Positions 7,693 to 17,920 are shown, counted from the stretch's first letter. The stretch is 64,000 bases of DNA from an uncultured beta proteobacterium (GCA_903848955.1 CAINHS010000051.1:1-64000); one strand, 5' to 3'. Program-made: numbers and translations. Notes: a model not told the origin generated them from the sequence alone.

Positions 7693-10659
7693 TCACAGCT
7701 TGTAGTGGATGAACACGCCGATGACATTGGCGCGATAGCTCTGGGGCCCGGCATCGAGCAACAGGGTGCCGCTGTCGTAATTGGCGACGGCCCCCGTGAT
7801 CACGCCGTCGTAATGCCAGTCCTTGACCTTGCCGATCTCATAGCGGTCGAACAGGCGTATCGACAGCTTCTTGTCGATCGGGATGAGGAGGTTGAGGTTC
7901 AGGGTGTGCTGGACGTAGGTCATGTTGGGCAGGGCACTGCCGGCGATCACGGCCGCTGCCGCTTGTGTCGCGGCGACGTTGCTTATCGCCGTGCCGCCGT
8001 AGGCATAGTCGATCCGGGTCGTGCTGTTCGAGTAGGTGTAGTCGAGGCCGAACCGCAGACTGCCGAGATCCTTCTGCATGCCGAAGCCGAACACGTCGTT
8101 GCGGTCGTCATTGGTCGATGACCAGGCCGACGACAGCGGACGCCCGCCGTTGGTGCCGCCGATGTTGTCGGCACAGGCCGAGTAGCCGTACAAAGCCAGA
8201 TTGGCGGCGGTGCAGGCCGTATTGACGAGGGAGGCCTGGCCCGAGTTCAGATTCATCGCCTTCTTGCCTTGCTGGTAGGTGTAGAAGGCGTAGAAATTCT
8301 CAGAGGTCGAGGGCTGGTAATTGAGATCCAGGCTCAATGAATTCTGCGTGTCCTTCTCGAGACCGTAGAAGGAATCGGGATACTTCACGTCCTTCATCTG
8401 CAAGGTGGCGCCCAGATCCAGGTCTTCCCGCGCCAGGAAGTTCAGGCGGGCATTGAGGATGTTCTGGTCGCGATCGGCCTGATCGTACTTGCGGAAGTAG
8501 TACGAGTAGCGGTTGAAGAAATTGGCATTGAGGTTCGGATATTGACCGATGCCGGCACCGGTGGCGGCCGTGATATTGGCAAGCAGCGTGGCGATATCGA
8601 GCCCCGGCAACCCTTGGCCGAGATCCTCGAAAGTCCGGTAGCGATACTCTCCACCGCGCTTGCGGTCGGTCTCTGCAGAAAGACGCAATGTGGTGTCCCC
8701 GAGGGCGCGGTTGACATAGCCCAGCTTGAACTTGTCTTCCCAGGTCTTTTCGCGTTCGCGGAAGTTGCGCTTGAAGTCCTCCCGTTCCAGGGCGGCATTG
8801 ATGCTGCTGGTCCGGGTCAGATCGTAGTCCGCGGTCACGCCGTAATTGTCCTGCTTGGTCGATCGCGCCTGGCCGAACACGGGAATGTTGACACCCGAGG
8901 CCACCGTATTGGCGCCTGTCCCGAACTGACAAGTAGCGATCAAAGCATTGCCGGCGAGCCCGGGAGGGACGTAGCAGCTTCCCGCCGTACCCGGCGTCGC
9001 GCCGGGCCGCAGGCCGACTACGCCGTCAAAGCCGCCGAGACCGTTGCCTTCCGCGATGCCCCTGCCGAACTGGCCGGTGAGGGGGTTGTAGGCGATGTAG
9101 CCGCCCTTGTTAACCGTCTCGTAACTGCGGAAACTGCCCTTGACGCTGAGGTCCTCGACCGGCTTGAGAGACAGGCCCAGATCCAGCAGCTTGTTGTCGA
9201 TGCGCTGCCTGGAGGTCGCCTGGCTCAAGGCGGCGGTGGTATTCCAGTTTGACACCAGGCCGCTGTTTGCAGCGTAGCCGATGTTGTTGCTGGTCAGGTT
9301 GGTGATGCCGGCCGCCGCATACTGGGCGCTCTGGGCTGCCGAGATCGGCGCCAGGAGGTCGTCGTTCTGCCGGTTGCTGCCCCAGGACACCGCCGCGGTG
9401 AAGCGCCCCTTGTAGAAGTCGGGTAGCTGGCGTGCAAATTCGCCCTTCAGATTAAAGGCGTGGTTGTCCGGATACAGGTCGTAGGTGGCCGCCTGCACCA
9501 CGCCGTTGCCGCCGGCAACGCCGAGCAGCGGATACTGCACGTTCAGCGTGCTGATGTTGTTGCGGAACATCGACATGGAGGCGCGCAGATTGGCCTGGGT
9601 GAGCGAGTCGGCATACTGCAGACCCGCCAGAAGTTCGTGGGTATCGTAGTCGATGGGTTCGGCGATTTCGCTCGAGATATTGGCCTCGTTCATGGCGAAC
9701 GGCCGGCTGCCCTTGCGCTTCTCGCTGCTGTAGCTGGCATAGCCTTTCCAGAAGTTGTCCAGCGTCGCTTCGAGGCGCAGCCCGCCCTTCTTGCGCACCA
9801 GGGACAGTTCGCTGTCCGCAGTTGCCGCCGCCTTGTTGCTGAGGGCCAGCGCCATGTTGGACTGTTCCGAGCCGGCAACCAGCGCACCTGCGGCGTTATA
9901 GGTGCCGACAATGCCGTTGATGCCGGCGAGCGCCGTGCCGTTGGCGTAGAGTTTGCCGTTGTAGGCCCAGCATGGAGCAATCGCAGTACAAGCACCGGCG
10001 GCACCATAGGCGGCGAGACCGAGCGTGGTCGCCTGGGCGGCGAGCGTGCCTGATGTCACTGCCCTCGGCGCGGCAAGCCCGGTCGTCAGATCGCCCGACC
10101 CCTCGCCGTTGTAGATCGACTTCCAGTTGTCGCTGAAAACGTGGATGGTCTCGCTGTAGAACAGTTTGGCCTTCCAGTCGTTGTAGCGCCCGAATTGCAT
10201 GCCGTAAAACTGGTCCTGCCGCCCGGCGCCGCCGCCGAAAGCCTGGATGAAGTTGGCGCTGTCGGGCTTTTCCGCTTCAATCTCGAAGTAGTCGAGATAG
10301 GCGCCGTTCTTCAAGTCCTTGTACTTGCGGAACAGCGCGTTCTTCCTGCCGGCGTCGCCGCCGATCACGCCGACCTCGACGCCGCCGGAATATTCCCAGC
10401 CGCCCGCGGTCTTGTTGCCGCCTTCAGCGGCGCGGTCGTAGGGGATGCCGTAAAGCTGGCCTGACGGCGAGTGGCGCACGGTATCGAGCCCGTCGTCCGC
10501 CAGGGGGCGCGGCACGGCCGAGCGGCCGGGCGGATTAAGGGCGTTGCCGAGGGCGGTGTCGACGCCGACGGCCGAGTCGGCGCGGGCGGAACCGGCACCC
10601 CACTGGGCAAGGGCGACGCCGACGCAGGCGGCGATTATTTTCAAGCGGGGACGAGTCGT
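7693..10659 (-). CDS. MtrB/PioB family decaheme-associated outer-membrane beta-barrel protein
   Basis: Signal peptide from MTTRPRLK; long alternating amphipathic strands; adjacent to decaheme cytochrome; ends in aromatic barrel-type terminus FIHYKL. Confidence 0.92.
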   Translation of the reverse strand, partial: TTRPRLKIIAACVGVALAQWGAGSARADSAVGVDTALGNALNPPGRSAVPRPLADDGLDTVRHSPSGQLYGIPYDRAAEGGNKTAGGWEYSGGVEVGVIGGDAGRKNALFRKYKDLKNGAYLDYFEIEAEKPDSANFIQAFGGGAGRQDQFYGMQFGRYNDWKAKLFYSETIHVFSDNWKSIYNGEGSGDLTTGLAAPRAVTSGTLAAQATTLGLAAYGAAGACTAIAPCWAYNGKLYANGTALAGINGIVGTYNAAGALVAGSEQSNMALALSNKAAATADSELSLVRKKGGLRLEATLDNFWKGYASYSSEKRKGSRPFAMNEANISSEIAEPIDYDTHELLAGLQYADSLTQANLRASMSMFRNNISTLNVQYPLLGVAGGNGVVQAATYDLYPDNHAFNLKGEFARQLPDFYKGRFTAAVSWGSNRQNDDLLAPISAAQSAQYAAAGITNLTSNNIGYAANSGLVSNWNTTAALSQATSRQRIDNKLLDLGLSLKPVEDLSVKGSFRSYETVNKGGYIAYNPLTGQFGRGIAEGNGLGGFDGVVGLRPGATPGTAGSCYVPPGLAGNALIATCQFGTGANTVASGVNIPVFGQARSTKQDNYGVTADYDLTRTSSINAALEREDFKRNFREREKTWEDKFKLGYVNRALGDTTLRLSAETDRKRGGEYRYRTFEDLGQGLPGLDIATLLANITAATGAGIGQYPNLNANFFNRYSYYFRKYDQADRDQNILNARLNFLAREDLDLGATLQMKDVKYPDSFYGLEKDTQNSLSLDLNYQPSTSENFYAFYTYQQGKKAMNLNSGQASLVNTACTAANLALYGYSACADNIGGTNGGRPLSSAWSSTNDDRNDVFGFGMQKDLGSLRFGLDYTYSNSTTRIDYAYGGTAISNVAATQAAAAVIAGSALPNMTYVQHTLNLNLLIPIDKKLSIRLFDRYEIGKVKDWHYDGVITGAVANYDSGTLLLDAGPQSYRANVIGVFIHYKL

Positions 10660-10716
10660 CATGCAAGAACTCCCGGAGGTATTGAACTGAGCCATTTAGC
10701 AGTCTCCCGTATCAGG

Positions 10717-11724
10717 TCAGCGCTGGAAGCGGGCGCCGGAAGGACTGTTGCTGCCGTGGATCGCCGAATGGCATTCCTGGCAGGAACGACCGGTCATGCG
10801 CTTGGTCGGGAGATTGCCCAGTGCGCCACCCATCTGGTTGGTGGTGGCAATCGCCGACGCGGTATTGCCCAGCGTATTGTTGCCCCACACGGCGTGGCCC
10901 ATGGTGCCGGTGGTGCTGTGGCAGCCGGAACAGAGGAAGGGCCGCGTCTGCACCAGCAGCTTGTCGGCGTTGGAGCCGTGCGCATAGTGGCAGTTCAGGC
11001 AATTCTCGCGCACCGGCGCATGCTCCCAGAGGAAGGGACCGCGCTTCTCCATGTGACAGGTGTAGCAGAGTTCATTGACGCTGTCGGCCTTGAGCAGTCG
11101 CTTCGAACTGCTGCCGTGGGGGTTGTGGCAATCCTCGCAGGTCATCTTGCCTTCGGGCACCGGCATGTGCGACTTCTTGCGGAACTCGGCGCGCTGCTGC
11201 TGATGGCAGGTCTGGCAGGTTTCCGTGATGCCGGCCTTCTTCATCAGGCCGTTGGCGGAAAACCGCGCCATCGGATTGTGGCAGTCGGAGCAGGCAAGCT
11301 TGTTGGTGGCGTGGATCGAACCCGGCCAGTGCAGACGCTGACCGCCGGAATGGCAGTTGAGGCACTGCCCGTTCTGGCGCTCGATGGCGGTACCCCACTC
11401 CTTGGAAAAGCCGATGATCTTGTTCTTGTCCTTGGTGTCGACGGCATGCAGCGAACCGGGGCCGTGACAGGCTTCGCAGACCGCCTTCTCGGTTTCGTTG
11501 CGCGGGTTTTCGCGGAACACCTTGGCGTGCTGGGTGTGGCCGAAAAGGCTCTTCTCGGTGTCGTGGCACTCACCGCAGCGCTTTTCGCCGACGATCCGGG
11601 CATTGGCCATCGGATCGCCTTCGGCCGAGGCTGAGGCCGCGTGGGCAGGCGCCAGGCCGAACAGCAGTGCCGCAGCGGCAAGCGCGCAGGACCTGAGGAA
11701 CGTGACTGTATGATTTGTTGCCAT
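10717..11724 (-). CDS. DmsE/MtrA/PioA-type decaheme c-type cytochrome
   Basis: Ten CXXCH motifs counted: CGECH, CEACH, CLNCH, CSDCH, CQTCH, CEDCH, CYTCH, CLNCH, CSGCH, CQECH; signal peptide. Confidence 0.96.
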   Translation of the reverse strand: MATNHTVTFLRSCALAAAALLFGLAPAHAASASAEGDPMANARIVGEKRCGECHDTEKSLFGHTQHAKVFRENPRNETEKAVCEACHGPGSLHAVDTKDKNKIIGFSKEWGTAIERQNGQCLNCHSGGQRLHWPGSIHATNKLACSDCHNPMARFSANGLMKKAGITETCQTCHQQQRAEFRKKSHMPVPEGKMTCEDCHNPHGSSSKRLLKADSVNELCYTCHMEKRGPFLWEHAPVRENCLNCHYAHGSNADKLLVQTRPFLCSGCHSTTGTMGHAVWGNNTLGNTASAIATTNQMGGALGNLPTKRMTGRSCQECHSAIHGSNSPSGARFQR

Positions 11725-12013
11725 GCGTGAATATCCCCTTTTGCCTTGGTACCGGGCGACCTGTGGGCGCGCGGTTTGCTGCGGTTACAAGCAAGGTGCT
11801 GCTGCACACTGAAACGGACGCGTCGTCGAGGGGAGACACGATGGCACGTCTGGCGACGGCCTGATTCCGGATCCTCCCTTGATGTCGGGTTGCCGTCGCC
11901 GGCTCCACCTGGAGGGGAACACGGTCGCAGCAACCTCACTGTTGAAACCTGGACAACTAGGAAACCACTTTAGCAAGCAGGTCTGAAGGCAGGCTTAGGC
12001 AAGGGCCTGAATA

Positions 12014-12029
12014 CTTAAGGCGTGTTAAG
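12014..12029 (+). promoter_or_regulatory. Candidate OmpR-type regulator site: TTAAG direct repeat
   Basis: cTTAAGgcgtgTTAAG, 10-bp period, upstream of the response regulator. Confidence 0.4.
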
Positions 12030-12109
12030 ATTTTCCCAGAGTCGTGAAATCTGCTTACGGCCGGAAGCCGCTCGCGGCTTGGACGCGATTCGAATGAGAT
12101 CCGAGGCCC

Positions 12110-12775
12110 ATGAAACTGCTGCTTGTCGAGGATGACCCCCTGCTCGGGGATGGCTTGCGCGCCGCTCTCGGCAAGGCGGGCTTCGCCGTCACCTGGGTAA
12201 GAGACGGCAAGGCGGCACTGGACGTTCTTGGCGCCACCGAGTTCGCCGCCATGGTGCTGGACATCGGCCTGCCGGTGATGAACGGACTGGAAGTGCTGCG
12301 CGAACTGCGCAGCACGAACAACGCCCTGCCCGTGCTCATGCTCACGGCGCGCGACACCACGCGCGACAAGGTGATCAGCCTGGACCGCGGCGCCGACGAC
12401 CATCTGGTCAAGACCGCGGACATGGAGGAGTTGATTGCGCGCGTGCGCGCCCTCATCCGCCGCTCCGGCCGCAGCACCGGCGGCTCCCTCAGCGTCGGCG
12501 AACTGACGCTGGACCTGGTGGCGCATACCGTCAGCCGGAACGGCAAGGCGGTAGCCGCTTCCGCTCGCGAACTGGCCCTCTTGCGCGCACTCATGGAAGG
12601 CGTCGGACGCGTCCTCACCCGCAGCCAGCTGGAGACGTCTCTGTATGGCTGGGGCCGGAATGTGGAGAGCAATGCCGTCGAGGTGCATATCCACAATTTG
12701 CGCCTCAAGCTCGGCGCGGACAGCATCAAGACGGTGCGCGGCGTCGGCTACACCCTCGCCAGGCCCGCGGCGTGA
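12110..12775 (+). CDS. OmpR/QseB-type response regulator
   Basis: LLVEDDPLLGDGLRAAL receiver; winged-helix C-terminus (RSQLETSLYGWGRNVESNAVEVHIHNLRLKLG). Confidence 0.95.
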   Translation: MKLLLVEDDPLLGDGLRAALGKAGFAVTWVRDGKAALDVLGATEFAAMVLDIGLPVMNGLEVLRELRSTNNALPVLMLTARDTTRDKVISLDRGADDHLVKTADMEELIARVRALIRRSGRSTGGSLSVGELTLDLVAHTVSRNGKAVAASARELALLRALMEGVGRVLTRSQLETSLYGWGRNVESNAVEVHIHNLRLKLGADSIKTVRGVGYTLARPAA

Positions 12776-14265
12776 TCGCCCGCCTGTCGCTGAGCCGGCG
12801 CCTGCTGCTTACGCTGCTCTTCGGCACGTTCGCCTACTGGGCCGGCGTCGCCTGGTTCACCCTGCGCGACAGCGTCGATGAAGTATATGAACTGTTCGAC
12901 GCTCATCTGGCCCAGACCGCGCTGGCCTTGCTGCGGGTCACCGATCCGGACGACAAAGATCCGATCGCAATCCCCGGCAACCGGGAATCGCCCGCGCTGG
13001 CCGAGATTTTCACGCAATGGCCGGACTTGCCCGAACGTCTGGTGAAAAGCCGCTCGCTAGCCGCGAATACTGCCGGTCAGGGCGTGCCGCCGCTGCCGGT
13101 CGTCGCCGGCCCGACCGGGCAGGGACCGAATCACCTGCTCTACGCCGAGTACGAAAAGAGGCTGCGCTACCAGATCTGGAACGGGGTAGATCATTTGCTG
13201 CTGAAGTCGGCCAACGCGCCGGCCACGGTGATGACCGGGCAGGACGGTTTTTCCGAAACCACCGACAGCCAGGGCCAGATCTGGCGACACTATGCCGTCT
13301 GGGACATGCATCATGACTTCCGCATCGTGGTGAGCGAGGCCCACGATCTGCGCAACAGCCTGGTGCGCCGCATCGCCCTGCGCCTGGTCAGCCCGCTGGC
13401 GCTGGGCTTGCCGCTGCTGATTTTCCTGCTCTGGCTTGCGATCGGCCGCGGTCTGGTCCCGCTCGGCACTCTGGCGCGCGAGATGGCGAACAGGCAGCCC
13501 GACAACCTGGTGCCGCTGGATGCCGCGAGCGCCCCCGAGGAAGTGCGCCCCATGGTGCTGGCGCTGAACGAGTTGCTGCAGCGCATGAACCATACCCTGG
13601 ACAACGAACGGCGCTTCACCGCCAACGCCGCCCATGAGTTGCGCACTCCGCTGGCCGCCATCCAGGCGCATTTGCACGCCGCGCGCGCCGCCGACGGCGA
13701 AGCCGAGCGAATGCATGCCATGGACCAGTTGCAGCGCAGCGTTGAACGGGGCATACGCCTGCTCGGACAACTGCTGACGCTGGCCCGTCTCGACCCCGAA
13801 CAGGCCTTGCCCGATGCACAGCCGGTAAGCCTGGGCGAAGTGGCGCAAACGGCGTGTGCGGAACTGGCGCCGCTGGCACTGCAACGCGAGCAGGTGATGG
13901 AACTCGATGTCGAGCCCGGCTTGCCGCCGCTGCTCGGCAATGCCGACATGCTGTCGATGCTGATCGGCAATCTGGTGGATAACGCGATCCGCTACACGCA
14001 GCGCGGCGGCCACATCGGCGTCAGCATCCGGCGCGAGGCCGCCGGCCTGGTGGTCGAGGTCAGCGACGACGGTCCGGGCATTCCCGAGGCGCAACGCGAG
14101 CGGGTATTCGAGCGCTTCTATCGCATTGCCGGCCATGAAAAACCGGGGACCGGACTCGGACTCGCAATCTGCCGCCGCGTCGCCGAACTTCACGACGCCC
14201 GTATCGCCATCACGGGCGGGCCCGGCGGCCTCGGCGTAAGCGCCAGGGTAATGCTGGCAGGGTAG
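12772..14265 (+). CDS. QseC-type sensor histidine kinase
   Basis: FTANAAHELRTPLAAIQAHL H-box; NLVDNAIRYT, DDGPGIP, GTGLGLAI. Confidence 0.95.
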   Translation: MIARLSLSRRLLLTLLFGTFAYWAGVAWFTLRDSVDEVYELFDAHLAQTALALLRVTDPDDKDPIAIPGNRESPALAEIFTQWPDLPERLVKSRSLAANTAGQGVPPLPVVAGPTGQGPNHLLYAEYEKRLRYQIWNGVDHLLLKSANAPATVMTGQDGFSETTDSQGQIWRHYAVWDMHHDFRIVVSEAHDLRNSLVRRIALRLVSPLALGLPLLIFLLWLAIGRGLVPLGTLAREMANRQPDNLVPLDAASAPEEVRPMVLALNELLQRMNHTLDNERRFTANAAHELRTPLAAIQAHLHAARAADGEAERMHAMDQLQRSVERGIRLLGQLLTLARLDPEQALPDAQPVSLGEVAQTACAELAPLALQREQVMELDVEPGLPPLLGNADMLSMLIGNLVDNAIRYTQRGGHIGVSIRREAAGLVVEVSDDGPGIPEAQRERVFERFYRIAGHEKPGTGLGLAICRRVAELHDARIAITGGPGGLGVSARVMLAG

Positions 14266-14377
14266 CCAAGGGCGTGGCATCACGCCGCTTGGCACGGCAA
14301 GAGCCGGCAAGTCTGCGCAGGACAAAGGAATCAGCGGACCCGGTCTTGCCCCGACTCCCGGCGGCGACGGCAGCGGG

Positions 14378-14890
14378 CTACTTTGACTTGCGCACCGCCG
14401 CCAGAATCCCCTGCATCAGCGCCAGCGGTGCAGGCGGGCAGCCGGGGATGCGCAGATCGACGCCGACCACGTTCTCGATCGCACCGCAGCTGGCATAGCT
14501 CTCGCCGAAAACACCGCCGTTGCAGCCACAGTCGCCCACCGCGATGACCAGCTTGGGGTCGGGCGTACAGTCGTAGGCGATGCGCAGCGCATTCTCCATG
14601 TTCTTGGTCACCGGTCCGGTCACCAGCAGCATGTCTGCATGGCGCGGACTGGCAACGAACCTGATGCCGCGGCCCTCGAGGTTGTAGTAGGGATTGTTGA
14701 GGGCGTGGATCTCAAGTTCGCAGCCGTTGCAGGAACCGGCATCAACCTCGCGGATGGTCAGGGCCCGGCCGAGGATATGCAGAATCTCGTCGTGCAGCCG
14801 GTCGATCTCGCGCTGCGGCCCTTCCCCGGCGTCGGGCGTCGGCTCGGTAAGGATGCCGGTGCGGAAGATGTGGCGCAGCAGGCGGATCAC
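14378..14890 (-). CDS. hyfI: NuoB/HycG/HyfI-like small subunit of hydrogenase-like complex
   Basis: GSCNGCELE...GDCGCNGG...PGCPP cluster ligands; GTG start overlaps hyfG stop. Confidence 0.88.
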   Translation of the reverse strand: MIRLLRHIFRTGILTEPTPDAGEGPQREIDRLHDEILHILGRALTIREVDAGSCNGCELEIHALNNPYYNLEGRGIRFVASPRHADMLLVTGPVTKNMENALRIAYDCTPDPKLVIAVGDCGCNGGVFGESYASCGAIENVVGVDLRIPGCPPAPLALMQGILAAVRKSK

Positions 14891-16461
14891 AGATCGGCTC
14901 CTGAATAGGACAGATTGAAGGACTTGTTTATGAGCGGGAAGTCGGGGACGATGTCCTTCATTACCGCATGTTCCAGGGCCGGCCAGGCCTGCCACGACGG
15001 GTCGTGCGGATGCACGCGGGCGAACTTGCCGTCGCTGTCGAACTGAACGCCGACCAGCACCTCGCCGCGCCAGCCTTCGATCACGCCAAGCCCGCCGGCG
15101 TCGGCGACCGGCGCGACATCGGCGCGCGTTTCGCCCAAGCGCATGGCGGCGGCAATTTCGCGCAGCAAGCGCAGCGATTCGGAAACTTCGTCGAAGCGGA
15201 CGGCAACCCGCGCGGCGACGTCACCGCGCTCGTCGATGGCGGGGCGCACCCCCAGTTCGGCATAGGGCGGCGGCGGCGTATATCCCTGCCGGTGCGCCCG
15301 GCCGTCGAGCAGAATGCCGCTGGCGCGGGCGCCCATCCCGGTCAGCGACAGTTCGCGCGCCAGGGCGGCGCCGACCACGCCGGTAGTCACGAAACGGTCC
15401 TGCAGGCCGGAGTGCTCGTCATACAACGCACGCAATTCCTTCACCTGCCGGCCGACGTTATCGCACTGCAAGACAATGGCATCGAGCGCAGGGCGATCGA
15501 CATCCGCGGCGACGCCGCCGGGTACGATGCAATCCATCATGAAACGGTGGCCGAACACCTGATGATTCAGGCGCAGCCAGTCTTCCTTCAGGCGCAGGAA
15601 CTGGGTCAGGCCAAACGCGAAGGCGGCGTCATTGCCTAGCGCGCCGAGATCGCCCAGATGATTGGCGATGCGCTCGCGCTCCAGCATCAGTGCCCGCAGC
15701 AGCAGCGCCCGCCGCGGTGCCGCGACCCGGCACGCCGCCTCGACCGCCGCGGCGAATGCCCAGGCGAAGGCACAGGTGGAGTCGCCGGAGACACGGCCAA
15801 CCAGTCGCGCACCGCGGGCGATATCCGCGCCGATGAACAGTTTCTCGACGCCCTTGTGCTGGTAACCCAGCCGCTGCTCCAGGCGCAGCACGCGCTCGCC
15901 GACCACCGAAAAGCGGAAATGACCGGGCTCTATGATTCCGGCATGGATCGGGCCGACCGGAATTTCGTGCGCGCCCTCGCCGCCAACCTGGACGAAATCG
16001 TAGTCGCTGGGGAAATTCTGGAAACCGAGCCCCATGCCGACCTCGTGCACGGCATCGTGGCGCAATGGATACCAGTCCGCCGGCCAGGCGCCGTGGCGCA
16101 ACCAGGGCCTCTGGTCGCCGCCTTCGGTGGCGATGCCGACCAGGTCGCGCGTGGCGCGCTGCATCCGGTTGGCTGCCGGGAAAATGCCCGACAGGTCGGG
16201 ATAGGCCGGTTCATCGGCCGGCAGAGCGAGGCTCAGCCAGGCATGGCCGGTGTCGAGGCCGAACACGCAATGCAGGTGAAAGCCGCCGCCACGCCGGCGC
16301 GAGTCCGAACCCCACATCGCGGCCAGGCGACCGCCGGCCAGGTGCGCGGCCGCGGCGAAGTCCTTGAGTTCCTCGCCGCTCGACACGCGCCCGCGCCAGA
16401 CCGGCGCGCCGGCACCGGGCTGCGGCATGAATTCGATGGTCGAATCGTCGCAGAGAATCAT
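14887..16461 (-). CDS. hyfG: HyfG/HycE-like large subunit (NuoC-NuoD fusion) lacking NiFe-binding CxxC motifs
   Basis: RLGYQHKGVEKLF, LLRALMLERERIANHLGDLGALGND; first CxxC replaced by RVSGDSTCAF; C-terminus KSFNLSYSGADL. Confidence 0.88.
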   Translation of the reverse strand: MILCDDSTIEFMPQPGAGAPVWRGRVSSGEELKDFAAAAHLAGGRLAAMWGSDSRRRGGGFHLHCVFGLDTGHAWLSLALPADEPAYPDLSGIFPAANRMQRATRDLVGIATEGGDQRPWLRHGAWPADWYPLRHDAVHEVGMGLGFQNFPSDYDFVQVGGEGAHEIPVGPIHAGIIEPGHFRFSVVGERVLRLEQRLGYQHKGVEKLFIGADIARGARLVGRVSGDSTCAFAWAFAAAVEAACRVAAPRRALLLRALMLERERIANHLGDLGALGNDAAFAFGLTQFLRLKEDWLRLNHQVFGHRFMMDCIVPGGVAADVDRPALDAIVLQCDNVGRQVKELRALYDEHSGLQDRFVTTGVVGAALARELSLTGMGARASGILLDGRAHRQGYTPPPPYAELGVRPAIDERGDVAARVAVRFDEVSESLRLLREIAAAMRLGETRADVAPVADAGGLGVIEGWRGEVLVGVQFDSDGKFARVHPHDPSWQAWPALEHAVMKDIVPDFPLINKSFNLSYSGADL

Positions 16462-16463
16462 GG

Positions 16464-17915
16464 CTAGCCCAGCATGCGCGCGGCTTCATGGAACCAGCGC
16501 GTCAGGTAAGGCGGAATGTAGAGACCCAGCATCAGCACGATGCCGAGATGGAGGAACACCGGCGTGATGGCGGGAGCATGCGGCAGACGCTTGGCCTCGG
16601 TTTCGCCGAACACCATGGGCTGCACCTTGCCGAAGATGGCGGCGAAGGCCACGCCCAGCGCCAGCAGCAGCACCGGCGTCGCCCACGGGTGATGCTTCAT
16701 GGCGTAGGTGAGAATCATGAACTCGCTGGCGAAGACGCCGAACGGCGGCATGCCGAGGATCGCCAGCGTGCCGAGCATCAGCCCCCAGCCGATCAGCGGG
16801 TTGATGCGGATCAGGCCGCGGATGTCTTCCATCAGCTGGGTTCCGGTCTTTTGCGTGGCATGGCCGACAGCGAAAAAGATGGCGGACTTGGTCAGCGAGT
16901 GCATGGTCATGTGCAGCAGGCCGGCGAAGTTGGCCACCGCACCGCCCATGCCGAAGGCGAAGGTGATCAGCCCCATGTGCTCGATCGACGAGTAGGCGAA
17001 CATGCGCTTGACATCCTTCTGCCGCGACAGGAAGAAGGCGGCGACGAGCAGCGTGAACAGGCCGAAGCCCATCATCAGATTGCCGGCGAACTCGCCTGGA
17101 ATGGCGCCGTCGGCCAGCACCTTGCAGCGCAGGATGGCGTACAGCGCGACGTTGAGGAGCAGGCCGGAAAGCACCGCCGACACCGGCGTCGGGCCTTCGG
17201 CATGGGCGTCGGGCAGCCAGTTGTGCAGCGGCGCCAGGCCCACCTTGGTGCCGTAGCCGACCAGCAGAAAGATGAAGGACAAGGCCATGATGGCCGGTTC
17301 GAGCTGACCCTTGACCTCGACCAGATGAGTCCACAGCAGCGCGTTGCCGGTCTGGCCCAGCACACGTTCGGCGGCGAAGTAAAGCAGGATGGTGCCGAAC
17401 AGGGCCTGGGCAATACCGACGCCGCAAAGGATGAAATACTTCCACGCCGCTTCGAGGCTGGCCGGTGTGCGGTAGAGCGAAACGAGCAGGACGGTGGTCA
17501 GCGTCGCCGCCTCCATCGCCACCCAGAGAATGCCGAGGTTATTGGTGGTCAGCGCCACCAGCATGGTGAACATGAAGAGCTGGTACATGCTCTTGTAGAG
17601 ACGCAGGCGCGCTGCCGTGAGCTTGCCGTGCTCGCGCTCGTTCCTCATGTAGGGGCCGGAAAAGATGCTGGTGGTGAGCCCGACGAAGGCGGTCAGCGCG
17701 ACGAAGAAGACGTTTAGAGAGTCGATGAAGAAATGTTCGCCGAAGGCGAAGCGCGGGCCGTTGGCGACGATTTCGACGGTGAGGCCGGCGGCGGCGAGGA
17801 AGGTGCCGAAGCTGGCGATGATGTTGAGGTTGGGCGCCCATTCGCGCTCGCCGACCACCGTCAGCAGCGCGCCGCTGACGAGGGGGATAAACAGCATGAT
17901 GACGAAGAAATCCAT
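16464..17915 (-). CDS. hyfF: HyfF-like proton-translocating membrane subunit
   Basis: NuoL/M/N-type antiporter fold; TKVGLAPLHNWLPDAHAEGPTPVSAVLSG. Confidence 0.92.
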   Translation of the reverse strand: MDFFVIMLFIPLVSGALLTVVGEREWAPNLNIIASFGTFLAAAGLTVEIVANGPRFAFGEHFFIDSLNVFFVALTAFVGLTTSIFSGPYMRNEREHGKLTAARLRLYKSMYQLFMFTMLVALTTNNLGILWVAMEAATLTTVLLVSLYRTPASLEAAWKYFILCGVGIAQALFGTILLYFAAERVLGQTGNALLWTHLVEVKGQLEPAIMALSFIFLLVGYGTKVGLAPLHNWLPDAHAEGPTPVSAVLSGLLLNVALYAILRCKVLADGAIPGEFAGNLMMGFGLFTLLVAAFFLSRQKDVKRMFAYSSIEHMGLITFAFGMGGAVANFAGLLHMTMHSLTKSAIFFAVGHATQKTGTQLMEDIRGLIRINPLIGWGLMLGTLAILGMPPFGVFASEFMILTYAMKHHPWATPVLLLALGVAFAAIFGKVQPMVFGETEAKRLPHAPAITPVFLHLGIVLMLGLYIPPYLTRWFHEAARMLG

Positions 17916-17920
17916 GGCCG

